A DNA stretch of 64,000 nucleotides. Source: Parabacteroides distasonis. GTDB lineage: Bacteria; Bacteroidota; Bacteroidia; Bacteroidales; Tannerellaceae. Of this stretch, positions 35,122 to 44,000 are shown piece by piece. Under the pieces are notes generated by a model. The model did no database searches. It saw nothing but the letters and a program-made list of their open reading frames with translations, and was not told the DNA's origin. A program made the translations under genes and the position numbers. The stretch spans positions 49,931 through 113,930 of the forward strand of contig SUXM01000007.1 in NCBI GenBank assembly GCA_015060925.1, in the 5' to 3' direction. Each line of letters opens with the position of its first letter. Position 1 is the first letter of the stretch.

Positions 35122-38100
35122 ATGAGTAAGAAATTTGCCAGATACTCCAAACTTGACTTGTCGAATGTCAATAAGGAGATCTTGAAGAAATGGCAAGATG
35201 GTGACATCTTCCAAAAGAGTCTTGAAATTCGTGAAGGACATCCATCGTTTGTATTCTATGAAGGTCCTCCTTCGGCGAACGGTATGCCCGGTATTCATCA
35301 CGTTATTGCTCGTTCGATAAAGGATATTTTCTGTCGTTATAAGACGATGAAAGGTTACCTCGTGAACCGTAAAGCTGGTTGGGATACACATGGGTTGCCT
35401 GTAGAATTGGGAGTAGAAAAAGCTTTGGGTATTACCAAAGAGGATATTGGTAATAAAATCTCTGTTGCTGAGTATAATGCGGCTTGTCGTCGGGATGTAA
35501 TGAAGTTTACAAAGGAGTGGACGGATTTGACACAGAAGATGGGGTATTGGGTTGATCTTGATAACCCTTATATCACATACGATAATCGTTATATCGAAAC
35601 CTTGTGGTATTTATTGAAGGAGTTATATAAGAAAGGTTTGTTGTACAAAGGTTATACTATCCAGCCCTATTCTCCGGCTGCCGGTACCGGATTGAGTTCG
35701 CATGAATTGAATCAACCGGGTTGTTACCGTGATGTGAAGGATACGACTTGTACAGCTCAGTTCCGTATTTTGGATCCGAAGCCCGAAATGGCTGCTTTTG
35801 GTGAGCCTTGTTTCTTAGCTTGGACAACTACCCCTTGGACTTTGCCTTCCAATACAGCTTTGTGTGTTGGACCTAATATCACTTATGTCGCAGTACAGAC
35901 TTACAATGCATATACCGGTATGCCTATTACTGTTGTGTTGGCGAAAGATTTGTTGAATGTACATTTCAATGCCAAGGCGGCTGATTTGGAACTGTCGGAT
36001 TATAAACCTGGTGATAAATTGATTCCATTTAAGGTAGTGGGAGAGTGGAAAGGTACGGAATTGGAAGGCTTGCATTATGAACAGTTGATTCCATGGGTTA
36101 ATCCGGGGGAAGGTGCTTTTCGGGTAATCTTAGGAGATTATGTGACTGTTGAAGATGGTACTGGAATAGTTCATATTGCTCCTACTTTCGGTGCGGATGA
36201 TGACCGTGTGGCAAAAGCAAGTGGTATTCCTCCTTTGATGTTGGTTGATAAAGATGGTAACCGTCGTCCAATGGTTGATATGACTGGTAAGTTCTTCTTA
36301 TTGGAAGATTTGGATGCAGATTATGTTCAAAACAATATGAATGCGGCCGACTATGATCCTTGGCAGGGTAAGTATGTGAAGAATGCCTACGATGCAAGCA
36401 AAGGGGAAAAGGATGAAACATTGGATATTGAAATCTGTATGATGTTGAAAGCGCAGAACCGCGTATTCCGTATTGAAAAGCATGTGCACAATTATCCGCA
36501 TTGTTGGCGTACCGACAAACCAGTCTTGTATTATCCGTTGGATAGTTGGTTTATCCGTACAACTGCTTGCCGTGAGCGGATGATTGAATTGAATAATACC
36601 ATCAATTGGAAACCGCAGAGTACAGGTACAGGCCGTTTTGGAAAATGGTTGGAAAACTTGCAAGATTGGAACTTGAGCCGTAGCCGTTATTGGGGTACTC
36701 CGTTGCCAATCTGGCGTACAGAGGATGGTTCCGAAGAAATTTGTATTGGTTCTGTAGAAGAACTTTACAATGAAATTGAAAAATCGGTAAAGGCTGGTTT
36801 TATGGAATCTAATCCATACAAACTGCGTTCTTTCAAGCCGGGTGAATATACACAAGAAAACTACGATAAGATTGATTTGCACCGTCCGTATGTAGATGAG
36901 GTAATCTTGGTGTCTGCAAGTGGAAAGCCGATGAAGCGCGAAACTGACTTGATAGACGTTTGGTTTGATTCAGGTGCGATGCCTTATGCTCAGATTCATT
37001 ATCCGTTTGAGAATAAAGAAATCTTTGATGACCGGAAGGTCTATCCGGCCGACTTTATTGCTGAAGGAGTAGACCAGACACGTGGTTGGTTCTTTACTTT
37101 GCATGCGATTGCAACCATGGTGTTTGACAGTGTCTCTTATAAAGCAGTTGTTTCCAATGGTTTGGTATTGGATAAGAATGGCAATAAGATGTCCAAACGT
37201 TTAGGTAATGCGGTAGATCCATTCGCAACGATAGAACAATATGGTTCAGATCCTTTGCGTTGGTATATGATCACGAATGCCTCTCCTTGGGATAATATTA
37301 AGTTTGATGTCGATGGTATCGAAGAGGTTAGAAGTAAATTCTTCGGTACATTATATAATACCTATTCATTCTTTGCCCAGTACGCTAACTTGGACGGTTT
37401 TGATTATTCAGAGCCGGAAGTGGATTGGAATGACCGCCCGGAAATTGACCGTTGGATCTTGTCTTTGTTAAATTCATTGGTGAAAGATGTAGACGGTTTC
37501 TTGGAAAACTATGAGCCAACCCGTGCCGGACGTGCTATCTCTGATTTTGTGAATGACAACTTAAGTAACTGGTACGTGCGTTTGAATCGTTCTCGTTTTT
37601 GGAGTGGTAGCATGACGACCGATAAGTTGTCGGCTTACCAGACTCTTTACACCTGTTTGGAAACTGTTGCGAAATTGATGGCTCCTATTGCTCCATTCTA
37701 TGGGGATCAGTTGTTCTGTGATTTGATTGCAGCTACCGGACGTGAATCAGTAGCTTCTGTCCATTTGTCTGAATTCCCTGTATGCAACGAGGCAATGATT
37801 GACAAGGAACTTGAAGAACGAATGATGATCGCCCAAAACATATCATCTATGGTATTGGCTTTGCGCCGTAAGGTGAACATCAAGGTTCGTCAGCCGCTAC
37901 AGACTATTATGGTACCGGTAGTGGATGCACAACAACAAGAAAACATCGAGGCGATCAAAGGCTTGATCTTGGACGAAGTCAATGTGAAAGAGTTGAAGTT
38001 TGTGGATGGTACAGCCGGAATCTTAGTGAAGAAGGTGAAGCCGGACTTTAAGAAATTAGGCCCGCGTTATGGTAAAATTATGAAAGCATTGGCTGTTGCT

Positions 38101-38547
38101 ATCCAGACAATGAGCCAGGATGATATCATCGCTTTTGAAAAGGCTGGTACATTTACATTGACAATTGAAGGACAGGCTGCGGTGATCGAACGTTCAGATG
38201 TGGAAATCATTTCGGAAGATATTCCGGGTTGGTTGGTTGCCAACGAAGGTCGTTTGACTGTTGCTTTGGACATCACAGTGACCGAAGATTTGCGTAAAGA
38301 GGGATTGGCTCGTGAATTGGTTAACCGTATCCAGAACTTACGTAAGAGCAATGGATTCAATATCACCGACAAGATCTCAGTCTCTATCCTGTCTGACGAC
38401 ATCATTGATGCAACCATTGCGGAATATAGCGCCTATATAGCCAAACAAGTTCAAGCCGTTTCGGTAGAGGTTACGGAGGTTATCAGTGATGCAATAGAAC
38501 TTGATTTTGAAGATACAAAATTGTCTATCTGTATAGAAAAAGTTTGA
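35122..38547 (+). CDS. ileS: isoleucine-tRNA ligase
   Basis: The 1141-residue class I synthetase charges tRNA-Ile. The HIGH-type motif is within PPSANGMPGIHH (residues 49-60), the CP1 editing domain includes AWTTTPWTLPSNTAL, and the KMSKR signature is near 689-693 in NGNKMSKRLGN. The anticodon-binding helical domain (DRWILSLLNSLV onward) follows. The C-terminal extension of about 200 residues (from FDVDGTAG-like region, KKVKPDFKKLGPRYG, to IELDFEDTKLSICIEKV) marks the longer eukaryotic-like IleS type, which is often linked to low mupirocin sensitivity. It has its own promoter. Confidence 0.97.
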   Translation: MSKKFARYSKLDLSNVNKEILKKWQDGDIFQKSLEIREGHPSFVFYEGPPSANGMPGIHHVIARSIKDIFCRYKTMKGYLVNRKAGWDTHGLPVELGVEKALGITKEDIGNKISVAEYNAACRRDVMKFTKEWTDLTQKMGYWVDLDNPYITYDNRYIETLWYLLKELYKKGLLYKGYTIQPYSPAAGTGLSSHELNQPGCYRDVKDTTCTAQFRILDPKPEMAAFGEPCFLAWTTTPWTLPSNTALCVGPNITYVAVQTYNAYTGMPITVVLAKDLLNVHFNAKAADLELSDYKPGDKLIPFKVVGEWKGTELEGLHYEQLIPWVNPGEGAFRVILGDYVTVEDGTGIVHIAPTFGADDDRVAKASGIPPLMLVDKDGNRRPMVDMTGKFFLLEDLDADYVQNNMNAADYDPWQGKYVKNAYDASKGEKDETLDIEICMMLKAQNRVFRIEKHVHNYPHCWRTDKPVLYYPLDSWFIRTTACRERMIELNNTINWKPQSTGTGRFGKWLENLQDWNLSRSRYWGTPLPIWRTEDGSEEICIGSVEELYNEIEKSVKAGFMESNPYKLRSFKPGEYTQENYDKIDLHRPYVDEVILVSASGKPMKRETDLIDVWFDSGAMPYAQIHYPFENKEIFDDRKVYPADFIAEGVDQTRGWFFTLHAIATMVFDSVSYKAVVSNGLVLDKNGNKMSKRLGNAVDPFATIEQYGSDPLRWYMITNASPWDNIKFDVDGIEEVRSKFFGTLYNTYSFFAQYANLDGFDYSEPEVDWNDRPEIDRWILSLLNSLVKDVDGFLENYEPTRAGRAISDFVNDNLSNWYVRLNRSRFWSGSMTTDKLSAYQTLYTCLETVAKLMAPIAPFYGDQLFCDLIAATGRESVASVHLSEFPVCNEAMIDKELEERMMIAQNISSMVLALRRKVNIKVRQPLQTIMVPVVDAQQQENIEAIKGLILDEVNVKELKFVDGTAGILVKKVKPDFKKLGPRYGKIMKALAVAIQTMSQDDIIAFEKAGTFTLTIEGQAAVIERSDVEIISEDIPGWLVANEGRLTVALDITVTEDLRKEGLARELVNRIQNLRKSNGFNITDKISVSILSDDIIDATIAEYSAYIAKQVQAVSVEVTEVISDAIELDFEDTKLSICIEKV

Positions 38548-38569
38548 AATTTAATTAAATAAGGAAAGA

Positions 38570-38620
38570 GTTTCTTGTTGCAACTAAATAATGTTGTATA
38601 TTTGGACTGTAACAAGAAAC
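38570..38620. promoter_or_regulatory. inverted repeat spanning the dksA-like promoter
   Basis: GTTTCTTGTT (38570-38579) and its exact complement AACAAGAAAC (38611-38620) flank the -7 box; up to three more inner pairs are possible. It could be an operator or the ileS terminator, although no T-run follows. Confidence 0.5.
38575..38604 (+). promoter_or_regulatory. promoter of the DksA-like gene
   Basis: TTG (38575-38577), 19 bp, TATATTTG (38597-38604) match the consensus. The start codon is 52 bp downstream. Confidence 0.65.
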
Positions 38621-38656
38621 ACTTTTAGTAATTGTAAAACCTAAAATTAATAAGCC

Positions 38657-39037
38657 ATGGCAGAAAAAACAAGATATTCAGATGCTGAACTTGAGGAGTT
38701 TCGTGCGATAATAATGGAGAAGTTGGAAAAAGCGAAGAAAGATTTTGACTTATTGAGATCCGGAGTGACCAATGCAGACGGTAATGATGTTTCTGATACA
38801 TCGCCTACATTCAAGGTGTTGGAAGAGGGAGCAGCTACTTTATCGAAAGAGGAGGCCGGACGTTTGGCGCAACGTCAGATGAAATTTATTCAAAATCTAC
38901 AGGCAGCGTTGGTTCGTATAGAAAACAAGACGTATGGCGTTTGTCGTGAAACAGGTAAGTTGATTCCTAAAGAAAGATTACGTGCGGTACCTCATGCGAC
39001 TTTAAGTATCGAAGCAAAACAAGGAGGTGCAAAATAA
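38657..39037 (+). CDS. TraR/DksA-family transcriptional regulator
   Basis: The 126-residue protein has an N-terminal coiled coil (YSDAELEEFRAIIMEKLEKAKKDFDLL) and a C-terminal region YGVCRETGKLIPKERLRAVPHATLSI. In DksA this region is a four-cysteine zinc finger; here only one cysteine remains, with Thr and other residues in the other positions. DksA-type proteins enter the RNA polymerase secondary channel and act with ppGpp. The form seen here is the usual Bacteroidetes one. It is followed without a gap by lspA (start 1 bp after the stop), so the two are coexpressed. Confidence 0.88.
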   Translation: MAEKTRYSDAELEEFRAIIMEKLEKAKKDFDLLRSGVTNADGNDVSDTSPTFKVLEEGAATLSKEEAGRLAQRQMKFIQNLQAALVRIENKTYGVCRETGKLIPKERLRAVPHATLSIEAKQGGAK

Positions 39038-39652
39038 ATGGAATATACAAAAGGTAAGGGAGCAGTGTTAATTATAATGCTGCTCCTTATTCTTGACCAA
39101 GCTCTTAAGATTTGGATTAAAACAAACATGCAATTGCATGACAGCATAGAGATAACCCCATGGTTCTATCTCTATTTTACGGAGAATCCGGGAATGGCTT
39201 TCGGTATAGAGGTTATCGGGAAGTTGTTCTTGACTGTGTTCCGCATTATTGCAGTCGGGTTCATTGGCTATTTCTTATATAAGCTATTGAAACAGAATTA
39301 TGCTTTTGGTTTCATCGCCTGTATCTCGATGATCTTTGCCGGGGCGGTCGGTAATATCATTGACTCTATCTTTTATGGTGTGATTTTCGACCATAGTTAT
39401 GGCCAGGTCGCCACTTTCCTGCCAGAAGGCGGCGGGTATGCTGACTGGTTGCATGGTAAGGTGGTTGATATGTTTTACTTCCCATTGATTAAAACAACGT
39501 GGCCGGATTGGGTGCCGGTTTGGGGAGGAGAGGAGTTTGTCTTTTTCCGTCCGATCTTTAATTTGGCAGACTCTGCCATTTGCGTAGGGGTTTTTCTTAC
39601 GTTGTTGTTTTACCGCAATACATTCTCAAAGAGTTTATCTGTAGGAAAGTAA
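39038..39652 (+). CDS. lspA: lipoprotein signal peptidase (SPase II)
   Basis: The 204-residue inner-membrane aspartyl protease removes signal peptides from prolipoproteins. It has four membrane segments. The first holds LILDQALKIWIK; catalytic Asp109 lies in GAVGNIIDSIFYG and Asp178 in FNLADSAICVGV. A periplasmic insertion of about 40 residues between the last two segments (FDHSYGQVATFLPEGGGYADWLHGK) makes it longer than the E. coli enzyme, as is usual in Bacteroidetes. Given the many lipoproteins in this window, its substrates are close by. It precedes a DUF4296 lipoprotein gene by 3 bp. Confidence 0.95.
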   Translation: MEYTKGKGAVLIIMLLLILDQALKIWIKTNMQLHDSIEITPWFYLYFTENPGMAFGIEVIGKLFLTVFRIIAVGFIGYFLYKLLKQNYAFGFIACISMIFAGAVGNIIDSIFYGVIFDHSYGQVATFLPEGGGYADWLHGKVVDMFYFPLIKTTWPDWVPVWGGEEFVFFRPIFNLADSAICVGVFLTLLFYRNTFSKSLSVGK

Positions 39653-39655
39653 AGG

Positions 39656-40465
39656 ATGAAGAACGGTCTGCTTAAATATCTGGTGGTAGCTCTTGTAGGA
39701 GGGATGCTGGTGGCTTGCAGTAAAGTACCGGATGGTATTCTCTCGGAAAAGAAGATGCAGGCCGTGCAGACTGATGTTTCATTGGCAGAAGCGATGATTC
39801 ATTTGAACCCAACTGACTATCCGGATCAAGCCCATAAGGAGGCTTTGTTCCGTTCGATCTTCCAAAAACATGGCATATCGCAGGCAGAATATGACAGCTC
39901 CTTGATTTGGTATGGAAAACGGTTGGATATTTACATCAAAGTGACAGACCGGATTATTGCAGATTTAAACAGCCGGCAAAAGGCTTTAGGGGATATTCAA
40001 GCCTCTGCGGCGCCGGTAACCAAAAAGGATTCTGTGGATATTTGGCCTCGCCGGACAGCTGTCCGTTTTGAACCGAACGGTATTTTTAATGGAGTGACCT
40101 TTGATATCAAACCGGAAACAAACTACTCTTCCGGTAGCTCCTTTGTATTGGGTATGCATGTATGGGGAGTCACACAGGAGATGAAACAAACTCCGGTGAT
40201 TCGGATTAGTGCAATGCAAGGGGATACCATCGTGACGGTCAACGACCGGATTCGTCGAGATGGCTATCATGAAACGGTCTTGAAGACAATTCCGACCAAA
40301 CAGATCAATCGTGTTTATGGATATATCTTGATGCACAATACCGACTCATCTTACTATAAGGTCTATTTGGATAGTTTGAATTTGATGAAATATAACTACG
40401 GGCGTTTAACGGATACAGCCAAAGATTCATTGCAGCTTGATGCCCCAACACTCCCCTCTAAATAA
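39656..40465 (+). CDS. DUF4296 lipoprotein
   Basis: The 269-residue lipoprotein (lipobox LVACSK, Cys21) begins its mature part with KVPDGILSEKKMQAVQTDVSLAEAMI, typical of the Bacteroidetes DUF4296 domain (to about residue 110). FQKHGISQAEYDSSLIWYGKRLDIYIKV is the second conserved block. The remaining 150 residues look like a beta-sandwich. The function is unknown. It is located between lspA and a small uncharacterised gene in a tightly packed operon, an order that recurs in Bacteroidales from family knowledge. Confidence 0.85.
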   Translation: MKNGLLKYLVVALVGGMLVACSKVPDGILSEKKMQAVQTDVSLAEAMIHLNPTDYPDQAHKEALFRSIFQKHGISQAEYDSSLIWYGKRLDIYIKVTDRIIADLNSRQKALGDIQASAAPVTKKDSVDIWPRRTAVRFEPNGIFNGVTFDIKPETNYSSGSSFVLGMHVWGVTQEMKQTPVIRISAMQGDTIVTVNDRIRRDGYHETVLKTIPTKQINRVYGYILMHNTDSSYYKVYLDSLNLMKYNYGRLTDTAKDSLQLDAPTLPSK

Positions 40466-40469
40466 GCCG

Positions 40470-40850
40470 ATGCGCAGAGTAGCTTCCCATTATCTGTATT
40501 GGAAAGAGTTATACCGGATGCATTATGTCGAATTGGACGATGCCGGATCTCTGGTGGGTGTGTTCCCGTTGGAAGGGGAACAGGCCGGAACCGAATTTTA
40601 TGACGGTATCATTCTGCCGGTATTCTCCGGTGAGGGAAAAACCTTTGGGCAACGGGTCGAAATTCCTTGGGCATCGGGACATGAAAACTTGAGCATCGCT
40701 TTGTTGGCCGATGCCTTGTCGGATTTAGATATACCGGGATGGGCAGAAGTAGGGAAGCCGACTGAACTGCTTTTGTTATCGGTTCCCTTGGCGGCGGCGA
40801 AACTCGGCGCAGATAACAGCTGTCGCAATGGCTACATTAAGCGACTCTGA
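40470..40850 (+). CDS. uncharacterised small protein, overlaps the convergent methyltransferase gene
   Basis: I start this 126-residue protein at the ATG at 40470 (MRRVASHYLYWKELYRMHYV), four bases after the DUF4296 stop, rather than at in-frame codons inside that gene. It has no signal peptide or membrane segment. It reads as a compact mixed alpha/beta protein (GVFPLEGEQAGTEFYDGIILPVFSG, SGHENLSIALLADALSDLDIPGW). I do not recognise the family. Its last 75 bp overlap the 3' end of the convergent TrmH-family gene, so the tail residues are constrained by two reading frames. Confidence 0.75.
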   Translation: MRRVASHYLYWKELYRMHYVELDDAGSLVGVFPLEGEQAGTEFYDGIILPVFSGEGKTFGQRVEIPWASGHENLSIALLADALSDLDIPGWAEVGKPTELLLLSVPLAAAKLGADNSCRNGYIKRL

Positions 40851-41540
40851 CGTCTCTCTCTCTGCCGGAAAGCTGGGGATATAGAGCTTACGGTTAATCA
40901 GTTGTTCGATTTGCGGGCGTATGCCGTTCCCTTCGTTTCCCATAACAATGATACCATTGTCCGACAACTCCTTGGAGTACATATTCTCTCCGTCCAAAAA
41001 TGTTCCGAACAAAGGAACTTGCTTTTCAATATGCTCTTTCAAATAGCTTTCCAAGTGGGTGTAATGCACTTTGACGTGTGCCAAAGCGCCCATGGTTGCT
41101 TGCACCACTTTCGGGCTGAAGACATCTACCGTATCAAGGCTGCAAACAAGGTGTTCGATACCAAACCAATCGGCTAACCGGATGATTGTGCCTAAATTGC
41201 CGGGATCTTGGATACCGTCTAAAGCTAAGACAAGCGTGGTTGCCGGGTCTACCTCATCGAGTGACCATACCGGGCGTTGAAAGACAGCCAACACATCCTG
41301 CGGGTTCTTTAGGAAGCTGGCTTTGCGGATCTCCTCCTCTTTTGCCACCAATAGCTCTTTCGCCGAAATATCTCCCTGGGTCGCCATCCATGAAGGCTTG
41401 GCAAGTAGCAAGTCGCATGTGAAAGCGGGCAGCATATCAGCCACCAGCTTATTCCCTTCGGCAACGAAGGCGTTATATTCATTCCTGAACTTCTTCAGTT
41501 CCAACGAACGGATCTGTTTTACTTTCGCTTTACTTAGCAT
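40776..41540 (-). CDS. TrmH/SpoU-family RNA 2'-O-methyltransferase
   Basis: The start is the ATG at 41540 (254 residues, MLSKAKVKQIRSLELKKFRN), since the upstream TTG lies in the promoter. The N-terminal substrate-binding part resembles the SpoU_sub_bind/L30e-like domain. The SPOUT core shows LALDGIQDPGNLGTIIRLADWFGI (motif 1), IIVMGNEGNGI (motif 2) and LYIPSFPAERETSESLNVAIATAVICAEF (motif 3), which together form the knot and bind SAM. The family makes 2'-O-methyl ribose in rRNA or tRNA; the target is unknown. It overlaps the convergent gene by 75 bp. Confidence 0.9.
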   Translation of the reverse strand: MLSKAKVKQIRSLELKKFRNEYNAFVAEGNKLVADMLPAFTCDLLLAKPSWMATQGDISAKELLVAKEEEIRKASFLKNPQDVLAVFQRPVWSLDEVDPATTLVLALDGIQDPGNLGTIIRLADWFGIEHLVCSLDTVDVFSPKVVQATMGALAHVKVHYTHLESYLKEHIEKQVPLFGTFLDGENMYSKELSDNGIIVMGNEGNGIRPQIEQLINRKLYIPSFPAERETSESLNVAIATAVICAEFRRRQGNR

Positions 41541-41558
41541 CTTTTTCTTTTTATACAG

Positions 41559-41566
41559 CAAATATA
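41559..41566 (-). promoter_or_regulatory. -7 promoter element for the TrmH-family gene
   Basis: On the minus strand TATATTTG matches TAnnTTTG, 18 bp upstream of the ATG at 41540. This places the leader at about 10 nt and rules out the TTG at 41561 as start. Confidence 0.6.
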
Positions 41567-41588
41567 CGGGATATTATTTAAATTAAAT

Positions 41589-41596
41589 TACATTTG
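41589..41596 (+). promoter_or_regulatory. -7 promoter element for tamL
   Basis: TACATTTG matches TAnnTTTG, 20 bp before the tamL ATG. It lies only 22 bp from the divergent -7 box, so the two polymerase footprints must overlap. Confidence 0.6.
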
Positions 41597-41616
41597 CGTT
41601 TGTAAAAGCGTATAAG

Positions 41617-43962
41617 ATGAAGGGGATTCGATTATTATTTCTGATAGGGCTGATGGGATTATTGGCCTCCTGCAACTCGGTGAAGTATGTAGGGGATGGC
41701 GAATACCTGTTGGACGAGGTGGAAATCATATCGGATGACCAGGTCTATAAGAGTGGGGACTTGAAGGCATACTTGCGCCAACAACCCAACTTCAAGGCGT
41801 TTGGATTGATGAAGTGGCAACTGTATGTCTATAGTTGGTCAGGGAAGAATGAAAAAAGATGGTTGAGCAAACAGTTGCGCCGTATCGGGGAGGCTCCAAT
41901 CATATTGGATACGACCTTGGTTGAACAGTCTGTCAATGAACTTCGCCGCTTTTACATCAACAAAGGGTATATGAATGCGGAAGTATCTGCAACGATTGAC
42001 ACTTCCAAGTATAAGAAAGCGGTAGTGACTTATAATGTTGTATCGAATGCCCCTTACCGTATCCAGGATTATCGTATCCGGTTGGATGACCCGAAGATTG
42101 ATAGCATTGCTAAATTGGAAGCACCACCGCCCTCCTTTTTGAGTAGGACATTCCGGATGCACACTGATGATTATACCTCTTTGGTAAAGGATAGCGCGTT
42201 GTTCGACCGGGATGTGCTGGACAGGGAACGCCAACGTATTACCAACCTGTTGCGCCAGCGGGGGTATTATGCCTTTAACCGGGATTATCTCTCCTATTTG
42301 GCGGATAGCTCTTACAAACAGAACCTTGTGGATTTGGATCTACTGTTGAAACCCTTCCGTCTGCAGAAGCCGGATGGAAGTATCGTGGACACGCTTCATC
42401 GCCCATACTATATCAAGAATGTTTCGATTGTGACAGATTATAATCCGTTGACTCTGGAGGAGGATACGGGTATGCGGCATGATACAGTAAGTGTAGGGAA
42501 CTTGCATATCTTGTATGGGAAGAATGGACGGTCGATTCGTCCGAACGTGTTGCGCAAAAGCAATTTCATCATGCCCGGGCAGCTGTATGACGAACGGACG
42601 GTGGAGCAGACATACGCCTCTTTCGCTACATTGCGTGCCTTGCGTAACGTGAATATCCGTTTCTCGGAGGTGCAGGAGAATGATACGATGAAGCTGAATT
42701 GTACCATCTTGACCTCACCCGCCAAATTGCAGGGTGTTGGGGTGGATTTGGAGGGAACCAACTCGGCGGGTGATTTCGGTTTCGCCACCAGTTTGAACTA
42801 TCAACATCGGAACTTTTTCAAAGGTTCGGAGGTTTTCTCTGCCAAGCTTCGGGGGGCGTACGAGGCTTTGTCCGGTAAACATGAGGGTGGCAGTAACTTC
42901 TGGGAGTTTGGGGCGGAGACCTCTGTCATGTTCCCTCGTTTTCTATTTCCCTTCTTGAATGAAAATTTCCGCCGTAAGATACGGGCGACAACCGAATTGA
43001 AGTTAAGTTACAGTGTCCAGACCCGTCCGGAGTTCAAACGTGCGATTGCTTCTGTGAATTGGAACTATGTTTGGCAGGACAGAAGCAATATGCAGGCGCG
43101 CCATGTCTTTAAATTATTGGATATTGATTATGTGCATTTGCCTGAGATCAGCCAATCCTTTAAGGACTCTTTGCCCGAAACGACTTTGCTGTATAACTTC
43201 ACCGACCAGTTTGTGGTGGGGACAGGCTATACCTACTCTTTCAATAACTATAACCCGCAAAACCGTCTGCGTAACACCCACTCGATGCGTTTCTCGTTCG
43301 AGATGGCGGGGAACTTGCTATATGGACTCTCCAAGATTACCGGAGCAGAGAAGGACAAGGAGGGAAGATATGAGCTGTTTGGCATCAATTATGCCCAGTT
43401 TGTGAAAGGAGATGTGGACTTCAGTAAAAGTATAGTCTTGGACAGCCGGAACAAACTTGCCTTTCATGTGGGGGTAGGGGTAGGCTATCCCTATGGAAAC
43501 TCCAAGATGTTGCCGTTTGAACGGAGCTATTTCGCCGGAGGGGCAAACAGCGTGCGCGGATGGTCGGTTCGATCCTTGGGGCCGGGTAGCATGCCGGAAG
43601 ATTCCGTTAAGTCCTTTGCCCAACAGGTCGGGGATATCCGTTTGGATTTGAATTTGGAATACCGCACCAAACTTTTCTGGAAGTTCGAGATGGCGGCATT
43701 TGTCGATGCCGGAAATATCTGGACATTCCATAAAGATGAAAGCCGCCCGAACGGGAACTTTGACTTCTCCCGTTTTTATAAAGAAATCGCCCTCTCTTAC
43801 GGGTTAGGTTTGCGTCTTGATTTTGATTTCTTCCTGCTTCGCTTTGATACCGGTATGAAGGCCTATAACCCGCAACAAAGTGGTAAAAAGAAATGGGCGA
43901 TTCTGCATCCGAACTTCAAAGACAACTTTGCTTGGCATTTTGCAGTGGGCTATCCTTTCTAA
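41617..43962 (+). CDS. tamL: TamL-type Omp85 outer-membrane assembly lipoprotein
   Basis: The 781-residue protein is a BamA/TamA-family outer-membrane insertase, but begins with a lipoprotein signal (GLLASC, Cys19), which distinguishes the Bacteroidetes TamL form. Residues about 25-330 contain POTRA-like repeats (LRRFYINKGYMNAEVSATIDT, RQRGYYAFNRDYLSYL). The C-terminal 16-strand barrel carries FAGGANSVRGWSVRSLGPG near 640-655, the conserved VRGW/F of the L6 loop, and ends in AVGYPF, an outer-membrane signature. It likely works with TamB in envelope biogenesis. The gene is richer in GC than the region downstream. Confidence 0.9.
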   Translation: MKGIRLLFLIGLMGLLASCNSVKYVGDGEYLLDEVEIISDDQVYKSGDLKAYLRQQPNFKAFGLMKWQLYVYSWSGKNEKRWLSKQLRRIGEAPIILDTTLVEQSVNELRRFYINKGYMNAEVSATIDTSKYKKAVVTYNVVSNAPYRIQDYRIRLDDPKIDSIAKLEAPPPSFLSRTFRMHTDDYTSLVKDSALFDRDVLDRERQRITNLLRQRGYYAFNRDYLSYLADSSYKQNLVDLDLLLKPFRLQKPDGSIVDTLHRPYYIKNVSIVTDYNPLTLEEDTGMRHDTVSVGNLHILYGKNGRSIRPNVLRKSNFIMPGQLYDERTVEQTYASFATLRALRNVNIRFSEVQENDTMKLNCTILTSPAKLQGVGVDLEGTNSAGDFGFATSLNYQHRNFFKGSEVFSAKLRGAYEALSGKHEGGSNFWEFGAETSVMFPRFLFPFLNENFRRKIRATTELKLSYSVQTRPEFKRAIASVNWNYVWQDRSNMQARHVFKLLDIDYVHLPEISQSFKDSLPETTLLYNFTDQFVVGTGYTYSFNNYNPQNRLRNTHSMRFSFEMAGNLLYGLSKITGAEKDKEGRYELFGINYAQFVKGDVDFSKSIVLDSRNKLAFHVGVGVGYPYGNSKMLPFERSYFAGGANSVRGWSVRSLGPGSMPEDSVKSFAQQVGDIRLDLNLEYRTKLFWKFEMAAFVDAGNIWTFHKDESRPNGNFDFSRFYKEIALSYGLGLRLDFDFFLLRFDTGMKAYNPQQSGKKKWAILHPNFKDNFAWHFAVGYPF

Positions 43963-44000
43963 GCGGATAATCTTTTCTTTTATATACCAAACAAGAGAAA

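Noticed and set aside
36298..36882. Minus-strand reading frame of 194 codons inside ileS
   Set aside because: Antisense to conserved coding sequence with no recognisable domain; a shadow of the plus-strand codon pattern.
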